Positions 36,413 to 42,252 of a stretch of DNA of 64,000 nucleotides are shown one piece after another. Under the pieces are notes generated by a model, which had not been told where the DNA came from, made no database searches, and saw only the letters and a list, made by a program, of their open reading frames with translations. Source of the DNA: Acanthosepion esculentum. Lineage: Eukaryota; Mollusca; Cephalopoda; Sepiida; Sepiidae. The first letter of the stretch is position 1. The number at the start of each line of letters is the position of its first letter. The translations under genes and the position numbers were made by a program. Location: assembly GCA_964036315.1 (NCBI GenBank), contig OZ038517.1, forward strand, positions 13,552,372 through 13,616,371, written 5' to 3'.

Positions 36413-37476
36413 CAATTAATGAATTTTTATTTACTAAGTAGATGCCCGTATTTAATAGACGCTCCTTTTATTTTAATCATTATTTTATTTCGTCTACCGG
36501 CCTGAAAATTCGAAAAATCGTATTAAATATGGCTATCCACTAAAATGACGTTTAAATTAATAAATATCAAACCATATAATAATTATCAATATGTATTTAT
36601 TTATATATTTCCTGTAGAAGGAAGTGGAGTAGATCACGTTATTAAATTGACGAATGATTACTTCCTTTTACTTGTTTTAATAGTCTATACAAAGAAAATA
36701 TTTATCTGCATTTCGGTAAAATTAGTTTCTAGGTAAAATGAACCGTTTAATTAATCAGTTCCTTTACTATTACGTTTCTTAAATTGCAGTCTTATTTGTT
36801 CAAGCCTTTCTTGCGAGGCACTCAGATACCTTTGTCTATTAAATGATTGTTTTGTTTCAACTTGGTCTTGAAATAGCCTTTGTCATCGCCGTCTTTGTCG
36901 TTCTGTTGCTAATCTTTTTTCTTCCAAGAGATATATACATTTCACTGTTATCTTAAACACAAAAGGCTTAAGAAATGGCATTAAGCAAAAAACGATTTAT
37001 ATAATACCAGGAGTAACCAATGAACCATAGATACCATTGAACGTCTAAAAAATATAAAGGGAACAGACCAATTAAATGGTTTATTGGTCTTTGCTTTTGT
37101 TTTGAATTCTTTAACACCGCCATATTGAATATCAGTACATTGTTTCACGACATTTGTGTTATTACTTCTTACTATTAAAACTATCTAACAATTGCCGACG
37201 TTTTTGACAGTACGGGTACACTAATATATATCCGACTTTTTTATGAAAATAAATTAGCAGAAATGTGTGCGATGTTTAGATTTTTCCGTTGTTAATATAA
37301 AAAAAAGAAAACCTTACTTGATGTCTGTAGTTGTACCAGCCGTTTGATCCTGCGACGATGACAGCCCAATGGACACCTCCATTTTCCAACTCGGGTAATG
37401 GAGACAGATTGTCTAATGGCAGAGTATTGGTCAGCGCTATGGCGAGTGCCAGAATAATGCTTCTAAACGCCCACAT
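16651..37476 (-). CDS. Legumain (asparaginyl endopeptidase), 10 exons visible, 3' end missing
   Basis: Cysteine protease of family C13 that cleaves after Asn in lysosomes or outside the cell. The visible exons are 37318-37476, 31369-31466, 30167-30248, 26401-26421 (cut by the gap), 23002-23077, 22608-22670, 20419-20485, 17325-17443, 17123-17212 and 16651-16746. All visible junctions are GT-AG with matching phases. Landmarks in order: signal peptide, [18 protein letters not shown] (S1-pocket Arg), [29 protein letters not shown] (catalytic His), YIEACESGS (catalytic Cys), [13 protein letters not shown] and glycosylatable NTSH. The catalytic domain is therefore nearly complete. The activation peptide and C-terminal prodomain (about 110-120 residues in animal legumains) are absent. 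Exon 10 ends in a good donor, so more exons are expected to the left, but none is visible down to the satellite. No stop or frameshift was seen in any exon. I call it a likely functional gene, split by repeats and an assembly gap. Confidence 0.93.
16760..16906 (-). repeat. Partial duplication of exon 9 3' end inside intron 9
   Basis: A segment around 16840-16897 repeats 17085-17144 (AACATTTGCTGCATTATGTTC, then TAATTACCATATCTCCAAAC). The copy includes the last 21 coding bases of exon 9 and its donor site. The left parts of both copies also share AGATAGAT and ACCAAACACAGG / ACCAAAAACAGG, so the duplicated unit is roughly 200-240 bp. A GA microsatellite at 16985-17019 lies between the copies. 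Confidence 0.75.
17123..17212 (-). CDS. Legumain exon 9
   Basis: Acceptor TTTCTTTCAG, then [20 protein letters not shown] and [10 protein letters not shown], donor GTAATT. Phase 0 on both sides. NTSHV is a conserved glycosylation site, and TLxxQYxxVK precedes it as in other legumains. Intron 8 upstream is only 112 bp. The 3' end of this exon is copied in the downstream intron at 16877-16897. Confidence 0.93.
17325..17443 (-). CDS. Legumain exon 8
   Basis: The acceptor TTGTTTGTAG is followed by TC, completing an Ile codon, then [30 protein letters not shown] and VTWMENSDK before GTGAAG. The substrate-pocket Ser (SYACYY) and Asp (LGD) are present. The usual T-T-A-A-N motif appears as ETAAN with a Phe-Gly before it, a small departure from the vertebrate form. 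An open frame continues past the donor, but it does not match the family. Confidence 0.95.
17580..18540. other. Intron 7 sequence, no gene recognised
   Basis: AT-rich intronic DNA with a CTATAAAATGAG motif near 17742. Near 18470-18600 it enters a repeated segment (GGACGGTTTTTCCCTTGACAC, then CGATGATTAGAATTGGAATAAG) that also occurs at 31570-31690 and 32320-32460. It could include an LTR, but no ends were identified. Confidence 0.4.
18549..19580. repeat. Direct duplication, ~590 bp offset
   Basis: 18549-19000 and 19131-19580 share TAGAATTGGAATAAGACCTAAA, AATTTACAACAATGTAGCAGG, AAAGTTCAATC..AAAATTTG and ACGTTCGTCCACCAAGC in the same order, with many substitutions. Open frames on either strand differ between copies, so coding is unlikely. 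It lies within legumain intron 7. Confidence 0.7.
19597..19858 (+). repeat. Two-copy ~122-bp tandem repeat related to the satellite A-rich half
   Basis: AATTTCGTTAGAAACAAAG, GGACTCTTGCGTAA and AGAATAGAGAAAGATGCTTTC recur with a period near 122 bp. The stretch AAGATGC...TATGAAGAAAC...GTTAGAAA.AAAGAAAAG also matches the A-rich half of the 253-bp satellite monomer by eye. Confidence 0.7.
19858..20160 (-). pseudogene. Jockey/CR1-like LINE RT C-terminal relic
   Basis: The minus-strand frame reads [29 protein letters not shown], then [16 protein letters not shown]. This matches the intact-looking LGLTLSADLRWNKYIES...STARKV...QVYKSTIRPCMEYCCHLW of the 38.8-39.5 kb copy. It is a short relic in legumain intron 7 without the RT catalytic core. 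Confidence 0.7.
20419..20485 (-). CDS. Legumain exon 7 with catalytic Cys
   Basis: The acceptor TTTTTACATATAG is followed by [20 protein letters not shown] and IN plus one base before GTAAGTAC. The Cys in EACES is the nucleophile and the Glu before it lines the S1 pocket. The phase is 0 in and 1 out. Confidence 0.95.
20540..20700 (+). repeat. Dispersed repeat, AGAGGTTTATYCCTTGTTTCCTG family
   Basis: Starts GAACAGGGGTAGAGGTTTATC and continues to CTTTGCATCTTAGCGGCATTA and TTGCCTTGCTTAGGG. Further copies lie at 21195-21340, 22440-22565 and a fragment at 24195-24240. It may be a SINE tail. Confidence 0.6.
21195..21370 (+). repeat. Copy of the same dispersed repeat, ending in (TA)n
   Basis: GAACAGTAGTAGAGGTTTATT to CATCTTAGTGGCATTATTGCC, then about 16 TA units (21338-21370). 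Orientation matches 20540-20700. Confidence 0.65.
21385..21865. repeat. Direct and inverted duplicates around a tRNA-like sequence
   Basis: The block CAATTATTTTAAGACATTTT..ATAGATACAAATATTTAAG..ATGCTCTG occurs at 21391-21462 and 21752-21823. An inverted piece (TATTTGTATCTATAAAAAG) follows at 21824-21865. Between the copies lies a tRNA-like sequence on the minus strand. Confidence 0.7.
21533..21618 (-). repeat. tRNA-like (SINE head or tRNA pseudogene)
   Basis: The minus strand has TGTGGCCAAATCGGTTAAAAGG (A-box-like) and AAGTTCGAATCCTGTCGGAGG (B box with a T-arm-like fold). Acceptor-like ends are only approximate, and no clear anticodon arm was resolved. Confidence 0.45.
21866..22420. repeat. 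Foldback (inverted-repeat) element between two (TA)n tracts
   Basis: Left arm 21930-22118 and right arm 22137-22328 are near-perfect reverse complements around a short loop near 22125. TA tracts lie outside both (21866-21929 and 22356-22420). Both arms give the same frame ([25 protein letters not shown]) on opposite strands, a by-product of the palindrome. The arm includes a hammerhead-like core, CTGAAGA + GGCCG/CGGCC stem + GAAA. A looser pair of arms is at 28797-29255 and a single arm at 33147-33340. Confidence 0.85.
22440..22565 (+). repeat. Copy of the AGAGGTTTATYCC-family repeat, truncated
   Basis: TTGTCCCCTGTTTAGGTTTGG through AGTAGCCCCTTGAGTCTTAGG, as in 21195-21340 but lacking the first bases. 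Confidence 0.6.
22608..22670 (-). CDS. Legumain exon 6
   Basis: 21 codons, [10 protein letters not shown] and [11 protein letters not shown], between acceptor TTTCCCCAG and donor GTATTG, phase 0 at both ends. It corresponds to the amphipathic helix preceding the Cys-bearing strand (family pattern L..L..M....Y...V.YIEACES). Intron 5 upstream is only 331 bp. Confidence 0.93.
23002..23077 (-). CDS. Legumain exon 5 with catalytic His
   Basis: The acceptor TTTTTGGACAG is followed by T, which completes a Ser codon expected from exon 4. The exon then reads [20 protein letters not shown] and FPDSY before GTAAGTC. The His of ADHG is the catalytic histidine of C13 peptidases. The phase is 2 in and 0 out. 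Confidence 0.95.
23281..23766. repeat. Four-copy ~122-bp tandem repeat
   Basis: ATAAATGTTTSATAAAATTTC begins at 23281, 23404, 23526 and 23648. Each unit ends TACAAGGCCCGGGAGCCACTC, and the last runs directly into a LINE relic. The same GGGAGCCACTCGA motif begins the LINE relic near 40780, so the tandem unit includes the LINE's end. Confidence 0.85.
23740..24070 (-). pseudogene. LINE RT 3' relic (FYRYFHG type)
   Basis: The minus strand reads [19 protein letters not shown], then [20 protein letters not shown] and FPAKRLS. This corresponds to FYKYFHGNCSEEL...RSHPFTVETVRCRRLFYSNSF in the 38.8-39.5 kb copy. A sister relic is at 40745-41085. It is immediately preceded by the tandem repeats. Confidence 0.7.
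24245..25690. other. Intron 4 sequence without recognised genes
   Basis: Mixed intronic DNA. A CGATCCACTGCCCG segment near 24400 has a Gly-Ser-Gly reading on the minus strand but does not match the missing legumain exon 4. No other features are supported. Confidence 0.4.
25690..25778 (-). repeat. tRNA-like sequence, decayed
   Basis: The minus strand has GCTCTTTGTGGCCAAGTGG, giving an acceptor half and A box nearly identical to the plus-strand tRNA-like sequence at 25982, then CCGGGTTCAATACC (B-box-like). The T stem does not pair fully and the 3' acceptor strand is missing. Confidence 0.5.
25982..26071 (+). tRNA. tRNA-like gene or pseudogene, 90 nt
   Basis: GCTCTTC at the 5' end pairs with GAAGGGC at the 3' end (one G-T pair). 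The A box TGGCCGAGTGG and B box GGTTCGAATCC are perfect, and the T arm GCAGG-TTCGAAT-CCTGC folds exactly. The anticodon arm is irregular: GCAG-GTTCTTC-CTGC gives only 4 bp, with a possible TCT anticodon that does not suit the Leu/Ser-like length. I lean towards a tRNA-derived repeat; a real tRNA is possible. Confidence 0.4.
26201..26400. other. Assembly gap (200 N)
   Basis: Exactly 200 N, a round figure that may be a placeholder. It hides most of legumain exon 4 and its donor. Frames shown across it have no meaning. Confidence 0.99.
26401..26421 (-). CDS. Legumain exon 4, 5' fragment truncated by the assembly gap
   Basis: The minus strand shows a pyrimidine-rich acceptor ending ATCATTTGTAG. 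It is followed by GCA GTT ACA CCA AGC GTG TTC (AVTPSVF) before the run of N. Joined to exon 3 in phase 0 this gives YTGS-AVTPSVF, matching the family motif YTG-x-(D/E)VTPxNF. By family length about 20-25 more codons, ending in phase 2, should lie in the gap. No other place between exons 3 and 5 shows this segment. Confidence 0.8.
26469..26938 (+). repeat. Solo LTR, family A, with 4-bp target duplication
   Basis: Starts TGTCGGAGG and ends GGTCCGCAACA, 470 bp, flanked on both sides by AGGG (26465-26468 and 26939-26942). It has TATA-like GAGTATAAATACTGGCTGAC near 26528 and ACTTAATTAAAGTCCGACATT near 26840 as a possible polyadenylation region. No internal retroelement sequence is attached. It lies in legumain intron 3. 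Confidence 0.85.
27594..27690 (-). repeat. tRNA-like SINE head
   Basis: The minus strand has CGACGTGGTGTAATGGTTAG (A-box-like) and GAGTTCGATCCTCACTGGG (B box). It resembles a tRNA with an extended middle. Nearby GGGATTAGCCCACTATAAGG (27034) and GGGATTAGCTCACCATAAGG (27788) are two copies of a short associated repeat. Confidence 0.5.
28015..28400 (+). repeat. tRNA-headed SINE, divergent copy
   Basis: ATGGTTAGCGGCTCGGACTG begins a head like that of 12850-13275. The body has GTAAAATAGCAGGACAGACC and AACTCTGAATTCCAAACC. GTATCGCGAGCAGTTCCTTT near 28350 also occurs alone at 27816. Confidence 0.6.
28797..29255. repeat. Foldback element, spaced arms
   Basis: The left arm (28797-28960) and right arm (29100-29255) carry the same inverted sequence as 21930-22328. 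They are separated by a spacer holding GTATTGAACTTACACTG and CACTGTGCCATGTGTCC, itself partly palindromic (29050-29095). Confidence 0.7.
29369..29468 (-). repeat. 5S rRNA-like sequence, copy 1
   Basis: AAGCGGTCACCCATCTAGGTA and CGTTGCTTTACTTCGGTG are the reverse complement of conserved 5S rRNA regions (including the pol III internal control region). Substitutions are many, so it is a pseudogene or a 5S-derived SINE head. Confidence 0.75.
29513..29627 (-). rRNA. 5S rRNA-like sequence, copy 2, near full length (probable pseudogene)
   Basis: About 115 nt collinear with 5S rRNA on the minus strand: GGTATTCCTGGTAATCTCAAG, GCGGTCACCTATCTAGGTAC, GACGTTGCTTAACTTCGGTG and ACGAGAACTGGTGTTTCAAC. This is the best 5S match in the window. 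Several changes against the very conserved eukaryotic consensus suggest a pseudogene. It is followed by a ~200-bp spacer repeated after copy 3. Confidence 0.6.
29640..30122. repeat. 5S-associated spacer duplicated, with 5S fragment copy 3
   Basis: TGAGTTCCATG.YAC.AATAGATGTCAG to CCAATCAAATA.AAGTATCACC occurs at 29657-29840 and again at 29924-30105. A truncated 5S-like piece (29861-29913, GCGGTCACCCATCTAGGTACTGACTA) lies between the copies. The order 5S-spacer-5S-spacer looks like a decayed tandem 5S rDNA-type array in legumain intron 3. Confidence 0.65.
30167..30248 (-). CDS. Legumain exon 3
   Basis: The acceptor TTTCTCTGTAG is followed by A, completing GAA (Glu), then [20 protein letters not shown] and PKDYTGS before GTAAGTAG. 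The conserved P-G-x-V-I-N and GVPKDYTG motifs are clear. It ends in phase 0. Intron 2 (30249-31368) is 1.1 kb. Confidence 0.95.
30530..31150. other. T-rich intron 2 sequence
   Basis: Long TTTTTATTT-type runs and a short K-rich frame (30835-31023) that matches nothing recognised. No exon or known repeat. Confidence 0.5.
31369..31466 (-). CDS. Legumain exon 2
   Basis: The acceptor GGGCACAG precedes GCT, and the exon reads [21 protein letters not shown] and [10 protein letters not shown] plus two bases (GA) before GTAAGTTG. The phase is 0 in and 2 out. This is the highly conserved helix and strand after NYRHQ in C13 proteases. Intron 1 upstream is 5.85 kb and full of repeats. Confidence 0.95.
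31560..32460. repeat. Composite repeat in intron 1 with a 244-bp tandem duplication
   Basis: 31700-31943 and 31944-32183 are near-identical, starting ATTAAACAGAGGATGTCTGTC and ending GAGCTCAACGATACCTCATTT. They are flanked by doublets of GACGGTTTTTCACATGACACC at 31573/31603 and 32323/32353, suggesting one element with repeated termini. Related pieces are at 18470-18600, 34320-34930 and 55640-55830. Confidence 0.75.
32460..33140. other. No gene recognised
   Basis: AT-rich sequence followed by a moderately GC segment at 32760-33060 with short frames on both strands that lack recognisable domains. Confidence 0.4.
33147..33420 (-). repeat. Single foldback arm with attached tail
   Basis: Matches the left arm of the 21.9-22.3 kb foldback (CATTATTCGGATTATTGTCC, AACGTTTCGGCCGTTGTACG). 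It then continues into AAGTTCTCCACTGCCTTAAAC, as at 28979. Confidence 0.7.
33420..34320. other. No known gene; possible LTR end and a ~31-bp tandem repeat
   Basis: 33500-33760 has LTR-like traits (AAGTAAATAAACATT, then TGTTACACCCCGTGCA), but no partner copy or target duplication was found. 34100-34265 repeats TTATAATTTATTCAGATATTTTATTATAT about five times. A 126-codon frame at 33744 has no recognisable domain. Confidence 0.4.
34320..34930. repeat. Repeat element with internal ~47-bp tandem repeats
   Basis: CTTTCATCTTAATAATAACAT plus AAACATTTTGACGATAATAC recurs about five times at 34600-34805. The ends resemble other copies: TTCTAATCATCGCTTTTTAAA on the left and TTTTTATTACGCTATGCTG on the right. 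A related stretch is at 55640-55830. Confidence 0.65.
35141..35219 (-). repeat. 5S rRNA-like fragment
   Basis: CTCCAGGTATTGACCAACG, GACGTTGCTTAACTTTGGTAG and ATATGTCCGTAAG resemble the copies at 29.4-29.9 kb. It is a decayed partial copy in legumain intron 1. Confidence 0.5.
35241..35426. mobile_element. 186-bp MITE, pogo/Tigger-like ends
   Basis: Perfect 23-bp terminal inverted repeats beginning CAGTGTAACCCGGATATAAG, flanked by TA on each side (35239-35240 and 35427-35428). The interior repeats the CTTATATCCGGG motif. CAGT ends with TA target sites are typical of pogo-type Tc1/mariner elements. It carries no transposase. The right end adjoins a (TA)n tract (to 35475). Confidence 0.88.
35495..36330 (-). 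pseudogene. LINE C-terminal relic (YGSECW family), longest copy
   Basis: Minus strand, 5' to 3': a variable segment (36330-35950), then [65 protein letters not shown], and beyond a frame change [19 protein letters not shown]. This shows the ancestral order from which the satellite monomer took YGSECW to DEV. Frame breaks make it non-functional. Confidence 0.75.
36340..36412. repeat. (CA)n / (TG)n microsatellite
   Basis: CACACACGCGCGCG followed by about 22 TG units. Confidence 0.95.
36413..37275. other. Intron 1 sequence, no gene recognised
   Basis: AT-rich DNA between the microsatellite and legumain exon 1, with no repeat family identified by eye. Confidence 0.5.
37318..37476 (-). CDS. Legumain exon 1 (signal peptide and start of catalytic domain)
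   Basis: 53 codons from ATG at 37476 to CAA before the GTAAGG donor, phase 0. [16 protein letters not shown] is a typical short signal peptide. A short pro-segment ([16 protein letters not shown]) follows, then [18 protein letters not shown], the first beta strand of the caspase-like fold with the Arg-His of the S1 pocket. The -3 position before ATG is A. An in-frame ATG 21 codons upstream would bury the signal peptide and is rejected. Confidence 0.93.
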
Positions 37477-37558
37477 CGTGAATTGATAAAAATTGTACAA
37501 GACTTCTTCAGGCCCTGACGATGAGCGATCAATTCTCATGTACAGTTGTCAATTTCAC

Positions 37559-37568
37559 TTTATATATA
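37559..37568 (-). promoter_or_regulatory. TATA box of the legumain gene
   Basis: TATATATAAA on the minus strand, 83-92 bp upstream of the chosen ATG. A start site 25-30 bp downstream would fall near 37530-37535, giving a 5' UTR of about 55-60 nt. That puts the upstream in-frame ATG at 37539 at or before the transcript start, which supports the internal ATG. Confidence 0.55.
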
Positions 37569-37814
37569 GTCTCAGTGTTGGTCTCTGATAAGGACTGTTG
37601 CCATGGTTTTGCATACCTACCGCACTAAGAAAATTTACTGATAAAATTGTGAAAGAAAGAGAGAGATTGCAATTTGAGAATTTTACAGCCAATTATCAGT
37701 GACACTTGATATAAAATTGCCCAAAAATACTGGGTGAGAAAGAGGTGCAGTTTTTAACAACAGCATTCATCTCAGTTTATGAGTTCTGTCCAAAAATTAT
37801 TTAACATTTACTTC

Positions 37815-38205
37815 CTCTTTTGTGTTTGTCATATCCCTTCAGTACGTGGATGTTCACATTCCTCCACAACATTCTTTTCCTTTACTAAGTCTCTCACCAC
37901 CCCGTTCCATCATCCATTCGCACGATCTCGTCGCACACTTCTCCTGTCCGTTTTTCTTTCGATATGTCCTGTGAGTGTCAAATTCTCCAAGCCCTCATCC
38001 TCATTATGCGTCCTATTAAACTTCAACTATCTCTTTCTGATTCTCAATATCAGTGTCCTTTTTGTTTCTGTTTCCCTGAAGACTTCCCCATTGCTTACTC
38101 ACTCGGTCCATGGAATTCTCAGTATCCTTCTGTAGAACCAAATTCCTGTTTCTTCCAGTTTTCTCACCATCTGTCAGGAGATTGTCCAGCAGTCACTGCC
38201 ATATG
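37815..38205 (-). pseudogene. LINE C-terminal relic (YGSECW family)
   Basis: The minus strand shows YGSDCWTIS, then WFYRRILRIPWTE, VSNGEVFRETETKRTLIL, GLENLTLTGHIERK and DLVKEKNVVEE, broken by stops. Plus-strand frames here are shadows. It lies just upstream of the legumain promoter and ends against the mariner element. Confidence 0.7.
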
Positions 38206-38220
38206 AGAGGATTGATACTA

Positions 38221-40283
38221 TACCGGATGCAACAGCAAAATTGTCCAAATCGGGTAAAAGCAAATTTGTCCGATAACCGTTGTATCTTAGAAATGATTAA
38301 AGATATCTTACTGGAATTCCCTGAAGTTTTTATAACACTATTGGACTCTAATTTGAGCAATAAGAATGTAGAATTTCTCTCCAAGCTTAACAGAAGAACC
38401 GTGATGAAATCGATCCTAAATGAAAATGACATGTTCATCATTAATTAATCATAGCTAAGGATCGGAAGCTCGTGAAGGACTGAAATTGAAGATATTATTT
38501 CAGGATTATTTTCCAACTTCTTCAAGATGAACTTCGCCGGCACTAATCTTCTAGCTTTCTGTCCTGGTGTAACAAGGTACCTCACAGGTTGTTTTTTTTT
38601 TGTTTTGGTTTTTTAAGCGTATCACCCCAAGCAAGGCCGGTGGCCACTATCACGCATGGGGTTACAGAAGGGTTGGAGGAAGAGCAGATAGGAGTGGTAA
38701 AGGAAGGGATGTGGAGAAAGAGAAGGACGGAGGGTCGATCAAGGCAGGGGGGTTACGGGAGATATAGAGCGAGAGCAGATAGGAATGAAAGATGCCAGGA
38801 AGTGGAGAAGGGAAGTGGATAGATCAAGGCAATTGGAGATGACGATTGACGCTACACTTAAACCGTTGGAGATTGTATTTGTCAGGGAAACAGTAATAGG
38901 GAAGGGAGTTCCATAGGCGAGATGTGCGAGACATGAAGCTATTGGAGTAGAAAAGACGTCTACATCTAACAGTTTCAACGGTGAAGGGGTGGGAACGGGA
39001 TGCCAGCCTCGTAGGACGCTTAAATTCACGAGGCTTAGGGACAAGCGAAAGCAACTCCTCGGAGCAATTACCGTGGAAGTACTTGTAGAAAAGGCAGAGC
39101 GATGCAACATCGCGTCTGTGAGAGAGCGACTGCAGACGAGATGACAGATCAGGGCCAATCACATTGCATATCCGTCTCTGGATCTTATCAAGAACCCTGA
39201 GGCAACACGCAGGGGCCCCAGACCATAAATGGCAGCAATACTCCATGCAAGGTCGAATGGTAGACTTATAGACTTGGAGGATCGATTCCGGGGAGAAGAA
39301 TTTCCTGGCTCGGCACAGGGAACCAACTTTTCTTGCGGTGGATGATGCAATTGACTCAATGTATTTGTTCCATCTCAGATCAGCGGACAGCGTGAGACCG
39401 AGCAGCCGCAGATAAAATAATAAATATGAGGAACAGAGTAGGGCCAAGGATGGATCCTTGAGGAACACCAGCGGTAGTGGGATAGGAGTTGGAGAAGAAT
39501 CCACTGAGAACAACCTTCAAATCCCGGTTTGATAGGAACGATTGAATTAGGTCAAACAATCGACCTGTGATACCATAACCCCGGAGCTTGCGAAGGAGGC
39601 CGGCATGCCAAACCCTATCGAATGCTTTGGAGATGTCAAGGGCCACGGCACGGGCTTCGCCGTTACTATGGATAGCTTTGTAGACAAATTCAGTGATGGC
39701 CGTAAGCACATCGGCAGTTTGACGAACGATTTCATTTTCAAGTCTTTTTTTCACTATTCTTTGGATTGTCATAGCGGAAACTCCTCTCTCGCGTGCCAAA
39801 CGACTTATGGATTGAGTTGGATCTTTTCTAATTGATCTCTTTAGCTCTAAGTTGAAATGATGATCCCTCTTCCCGTTGTGACCTCCTGATCCAGTTTTCC
39901 TCTCTACTGTTCCCTCCTTTTTAAAACTTATTCATCGTTCTCTTGGTGGTTCTTGAATTGATTTTGAAGATGGAAGCCAGAGTATGAATGTTGGTACCAT
40001 TACTAAAGGCGTGAAAGATCTTTTTCCTCTCACCATTGCTCAGCTAGAAAAGACAGTGGGGTTGACACAAAACGATTTTAACCTGTTCTCTTCTTAGTTG
40101 ACTAACTCACGGTTTTTCAGTGATTCTGACGAAAAATTGTGTCAAGGTGGCTAAACGCTTTATCTGAAAACCTGGAAAAAAGAAACTCAATTTAGTGTTT
40201 TTTTAGATATGAAACATTTTGTGGGATGGACAATTATCGCATAATGTTAAACGATTTGGACAATTTTGCTGTAACACCCGGTA
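38221..40283 (-). mobile_element. Mariner-type transposon, interrupted by a LINE
   Basis: About 30-bp terminal inverted repeats, CCGGATGCAACAGCAAAATT at the left and CCGGGTGTTACAGCAAAATT at the right (reverse strand), are flanked by TA on both sides. On the minus strand the right half encodes a decayed transposase N-terminus: KKIFHAFSNGTNIHTLASIF, then GSGGHNGKRDHHFNLELKRS, IRKDPTQSISRLARERGVSA and MTIQRIVKKRL. These are two helix-turn-helix-like units, with a frameshift or stop between them. The left part (38270-38590) may hold later transposase sequence (LVPAKFILKKLENNPEII). A LINE relic occupies about 38598-39745. Confidence 0.75.
38598..39745 (-). pseudogene. Jockey/CR1-like LINE, RT relic with internal deletion, nested in the mariner element
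   Basis: The minus strand reads TADVLTAITEFVYKAI, ARAVALDISKAFDRVWHAGL, LRKLRGYGITGRLFDLIQSF and TAGVPQGSILGPTLFLIFI (RT blocks up to the GVPQGS motif). It then jumps to LGLTLSADLRWNKYIESIAS, QVYKSTIRPCMEYCCHLWSG, FYKYFHGNCSEELLSLVP and WNSLPYYCFPDKYN. The segment that should carry the catalytic YADD motif is missing, so it cannot encode active RT. The 3' end runs into a poly-A (T-rich at 38589-38620 on the plus strand). It is the best preserved LINE in the window. Confidence 0.88.
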
Positions 40284-40299
40284 TGTTCATCCTTCTTTG

Positions 40300-40740
40300 T
40301 TTCTAATGGAATTTTCCTGTTTTTTAATACTTTGTTGAGCTTTTGGAAGGCATCTTTTGCTATTGCAATGTGCGTTTGGATTTCAGTGTGCCATTTTCCA
40401 TACTACCAAAAATACCTACCTATGGCAATGGCATCTTGAACCAAACTTCAGAATAATCCTGTTGAAACCTCTTATCTTCAGGTCCCTTAGATTTAAAAAA
40501 AAATCTTTTGTCATCGCCATCGACTTCCTAATCACGTTCTCCTTAATCTCGCTCGTGTTTTTAATGCCAGTTTTAGTTTTGAGAAAAATCAGTAGTGCCA
40601 GTGCAAAATCTAAACTCTTGGGAAGGGGAAATAATTCGATGTTTCGCTTCGAATCTACTTGTTCGGTCAGTGTAAAATGTGATGGTCACACAGTACACAG
40701 GCTCACTTACTGCCAACAGAGTAATCCCACAAGATAGTGT
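40300..40740. other. No known gene
   Basis: A 126-codon plus-strand frame at 40357-40737 has a hydrophobic middle (FVIAIDFLITFSLISLVFLM) but matches no family I recognise. It may be a chance frame in repeat-rich DNA. Confidence 0.3.
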
Positions 40741-40744
40741 TTGC

Positions 40745-41085
40745 TACATTTTTTTTACACTGAGGTACACCCTGTACAAGACCGGGGAGCCACTCGAAGT
40801 AGAGTGTTACAGAGCAACAGGCGCAGTTTACGCGGATATGTGGGGAAGATAATGGTTAACCCTAGACTTGAACAGGTTAAGATTGTAGTGATCGCGGAAA
40901 CATCCTCTCGGGAGGTCAGTGGTTCGCGAGAAGAAGCTGCTCAGGTGGATTTTATTTCTCACTAAATGAATACAGATGGAATGAGGGTGGTTTGCAGCAA
41001 TCTGAATGGCATGGCGAGTGTTAGCTGTTAAAATTACAACTGGTGGAACCAATACAGCTCGTCCGAGCACTTTCCATGGAAATAG
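40745..41085 (-). pseudogene. LINE RT 3' relic
   Basis: The minus strand carries ANHPHSICIHLVRNKIHLSS and [15 protein letters not shown], as in the 23.74-24.07 kb relic. The 3' end shows the same ACAAGACCGGGGAGCCACTCG motif as the tandem repeats at 23.3-23.77 kb. A (GA)n tract follows at 41092-41134. Confidence 0.65.
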
Positions 41086-41091
41086 CGATAT

Positions 41092-41127
<36 letters not shown>

Positions 41128-41159
41128 GAGAGAGACTTGCTACATCTAACACAGGTTAG

Positions 41160-41320
41160 AGGGTTTGAAGGGTGGAAAATAATTCATCACCCACAAGGAT
41201 GCATAGACGCTTTTGAACTTTATCGAAACTGGAAAGTGAGGACCTGGCAGCTCCTGCCTAAATATAACAGCATTTTAAGCCTGATCTCGCTCTTATAAAG
41301 GTAGAGGATAGTCAGATACT
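41160..41320. repeat. Dispersed repeat shared with 42670-42800 and 43300-43345
   Basis: GGAAAATAATTCATCACCCAC, CTTTATCGAAACTGGAAAGTG and GACCTGGCAGCTCCTGCCTAA occur here and at 42672-42800. The last part recurs at 43296. It is probably a piece of a LINE with a related RT tail at 43640-43830. Confidence 0.65.
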
Positions 41321-41399
41321 TACTGGATATCTTAAATAATAAAAAAAATCATTAGCATGCAAAGAGAGTTTAAAAACATGGTTTTCTATCGCGTTCTGT

Positions 41400-42160
41400 T
41401 CATTACTGAAATATTTCAGTCTACTTATTATCTACTAGCAGCATGACCCGGCGTTGCCCGTGCTTGATTCAAAAATCGTACGACTCATACAGCAATCGCT
41501 ATCACTTGACTTAAAATAGTTTTGCCCTTCCTTGCATTTAAAGGAGTGCCCTTTAACGTGCTGATGTTGCTACATACCTTACTTCTTGCCTATCTCACAC
41601 TGAGAATTTTTTCTAAGCTCTATACTAAACATTAAATCTGTTACGAAAAAAGAACTAAACAAAATGAACACAAAACGATCAGCTTTAAAAAAGGACTCGT
41701 AACAAAAAAACAAAAAAAACGAATGAAAAAAGAATGTTAACAACAAATACTTTTTCACACCCAACCCAGTTCTGCGGAATCAGAATCAACGTTGAGTTTA
41801 AACAAGCAAATGAGCCAATTGGAGTAAAGTGGCATGCAGATTTAAATTTTTCCCACTTGTGACGAATGCAACTATCGATTTTTTTTGCATGCTAGTTAAC
41901 ATTCGTGTCAGTCAGCTGTTGGCTCTCACGCTGGCCAATACAATCTTCCTGCCTATTCGTGACAGCCAGCTATAGGCTCTCACTCTGGCCAGTAGAAAAC
42001 GGCCGCAAACTACATGAAAACTGCCGTAGAAGCATGAAAAAATCAATTATTTCCACTATCGATGGGAGTTGGGAAATGCAAAGCCGGTCTTGGCCTTCTT
42101 ACTAACTTGGAGCATGTGCATGTAAATTTTGGTGCAAATCCGTGGAAAATTGCGGCCGTG
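41400..42160. other. No gene recognised
   Basis: Contains a GACCCGGCGTTGCCCGTG motif near 41446 and a duplicated GTCAGCTGTTGGCTCTCAC.CTGGCCA / GCCAGCTATAGGCTCTCACTC segment at 41908-41995. No domain is recognisable in short frames. Confidence 0.4.
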
Positions 42161-42166
42161 CATTCG

Positions 42167-42167
<1 letters not shown>

Positions 42168-42222
<55 letters not shown>

Positions 42223-42252
42223 CCTGCCTTTTATAGAGATCAATCTCTATCC

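Noticed and set aside
37474..37539. Longer legumain start at 37539
   Set aside because: It would bury the signal peptide and lies at or upstream of the start site predicted from the TATA box.
37779..38206. Plus-strand frames as a gene
   Set aside because: They are shadows of the minus-strand LINE tail, whose motifs read clearly in the other direction.
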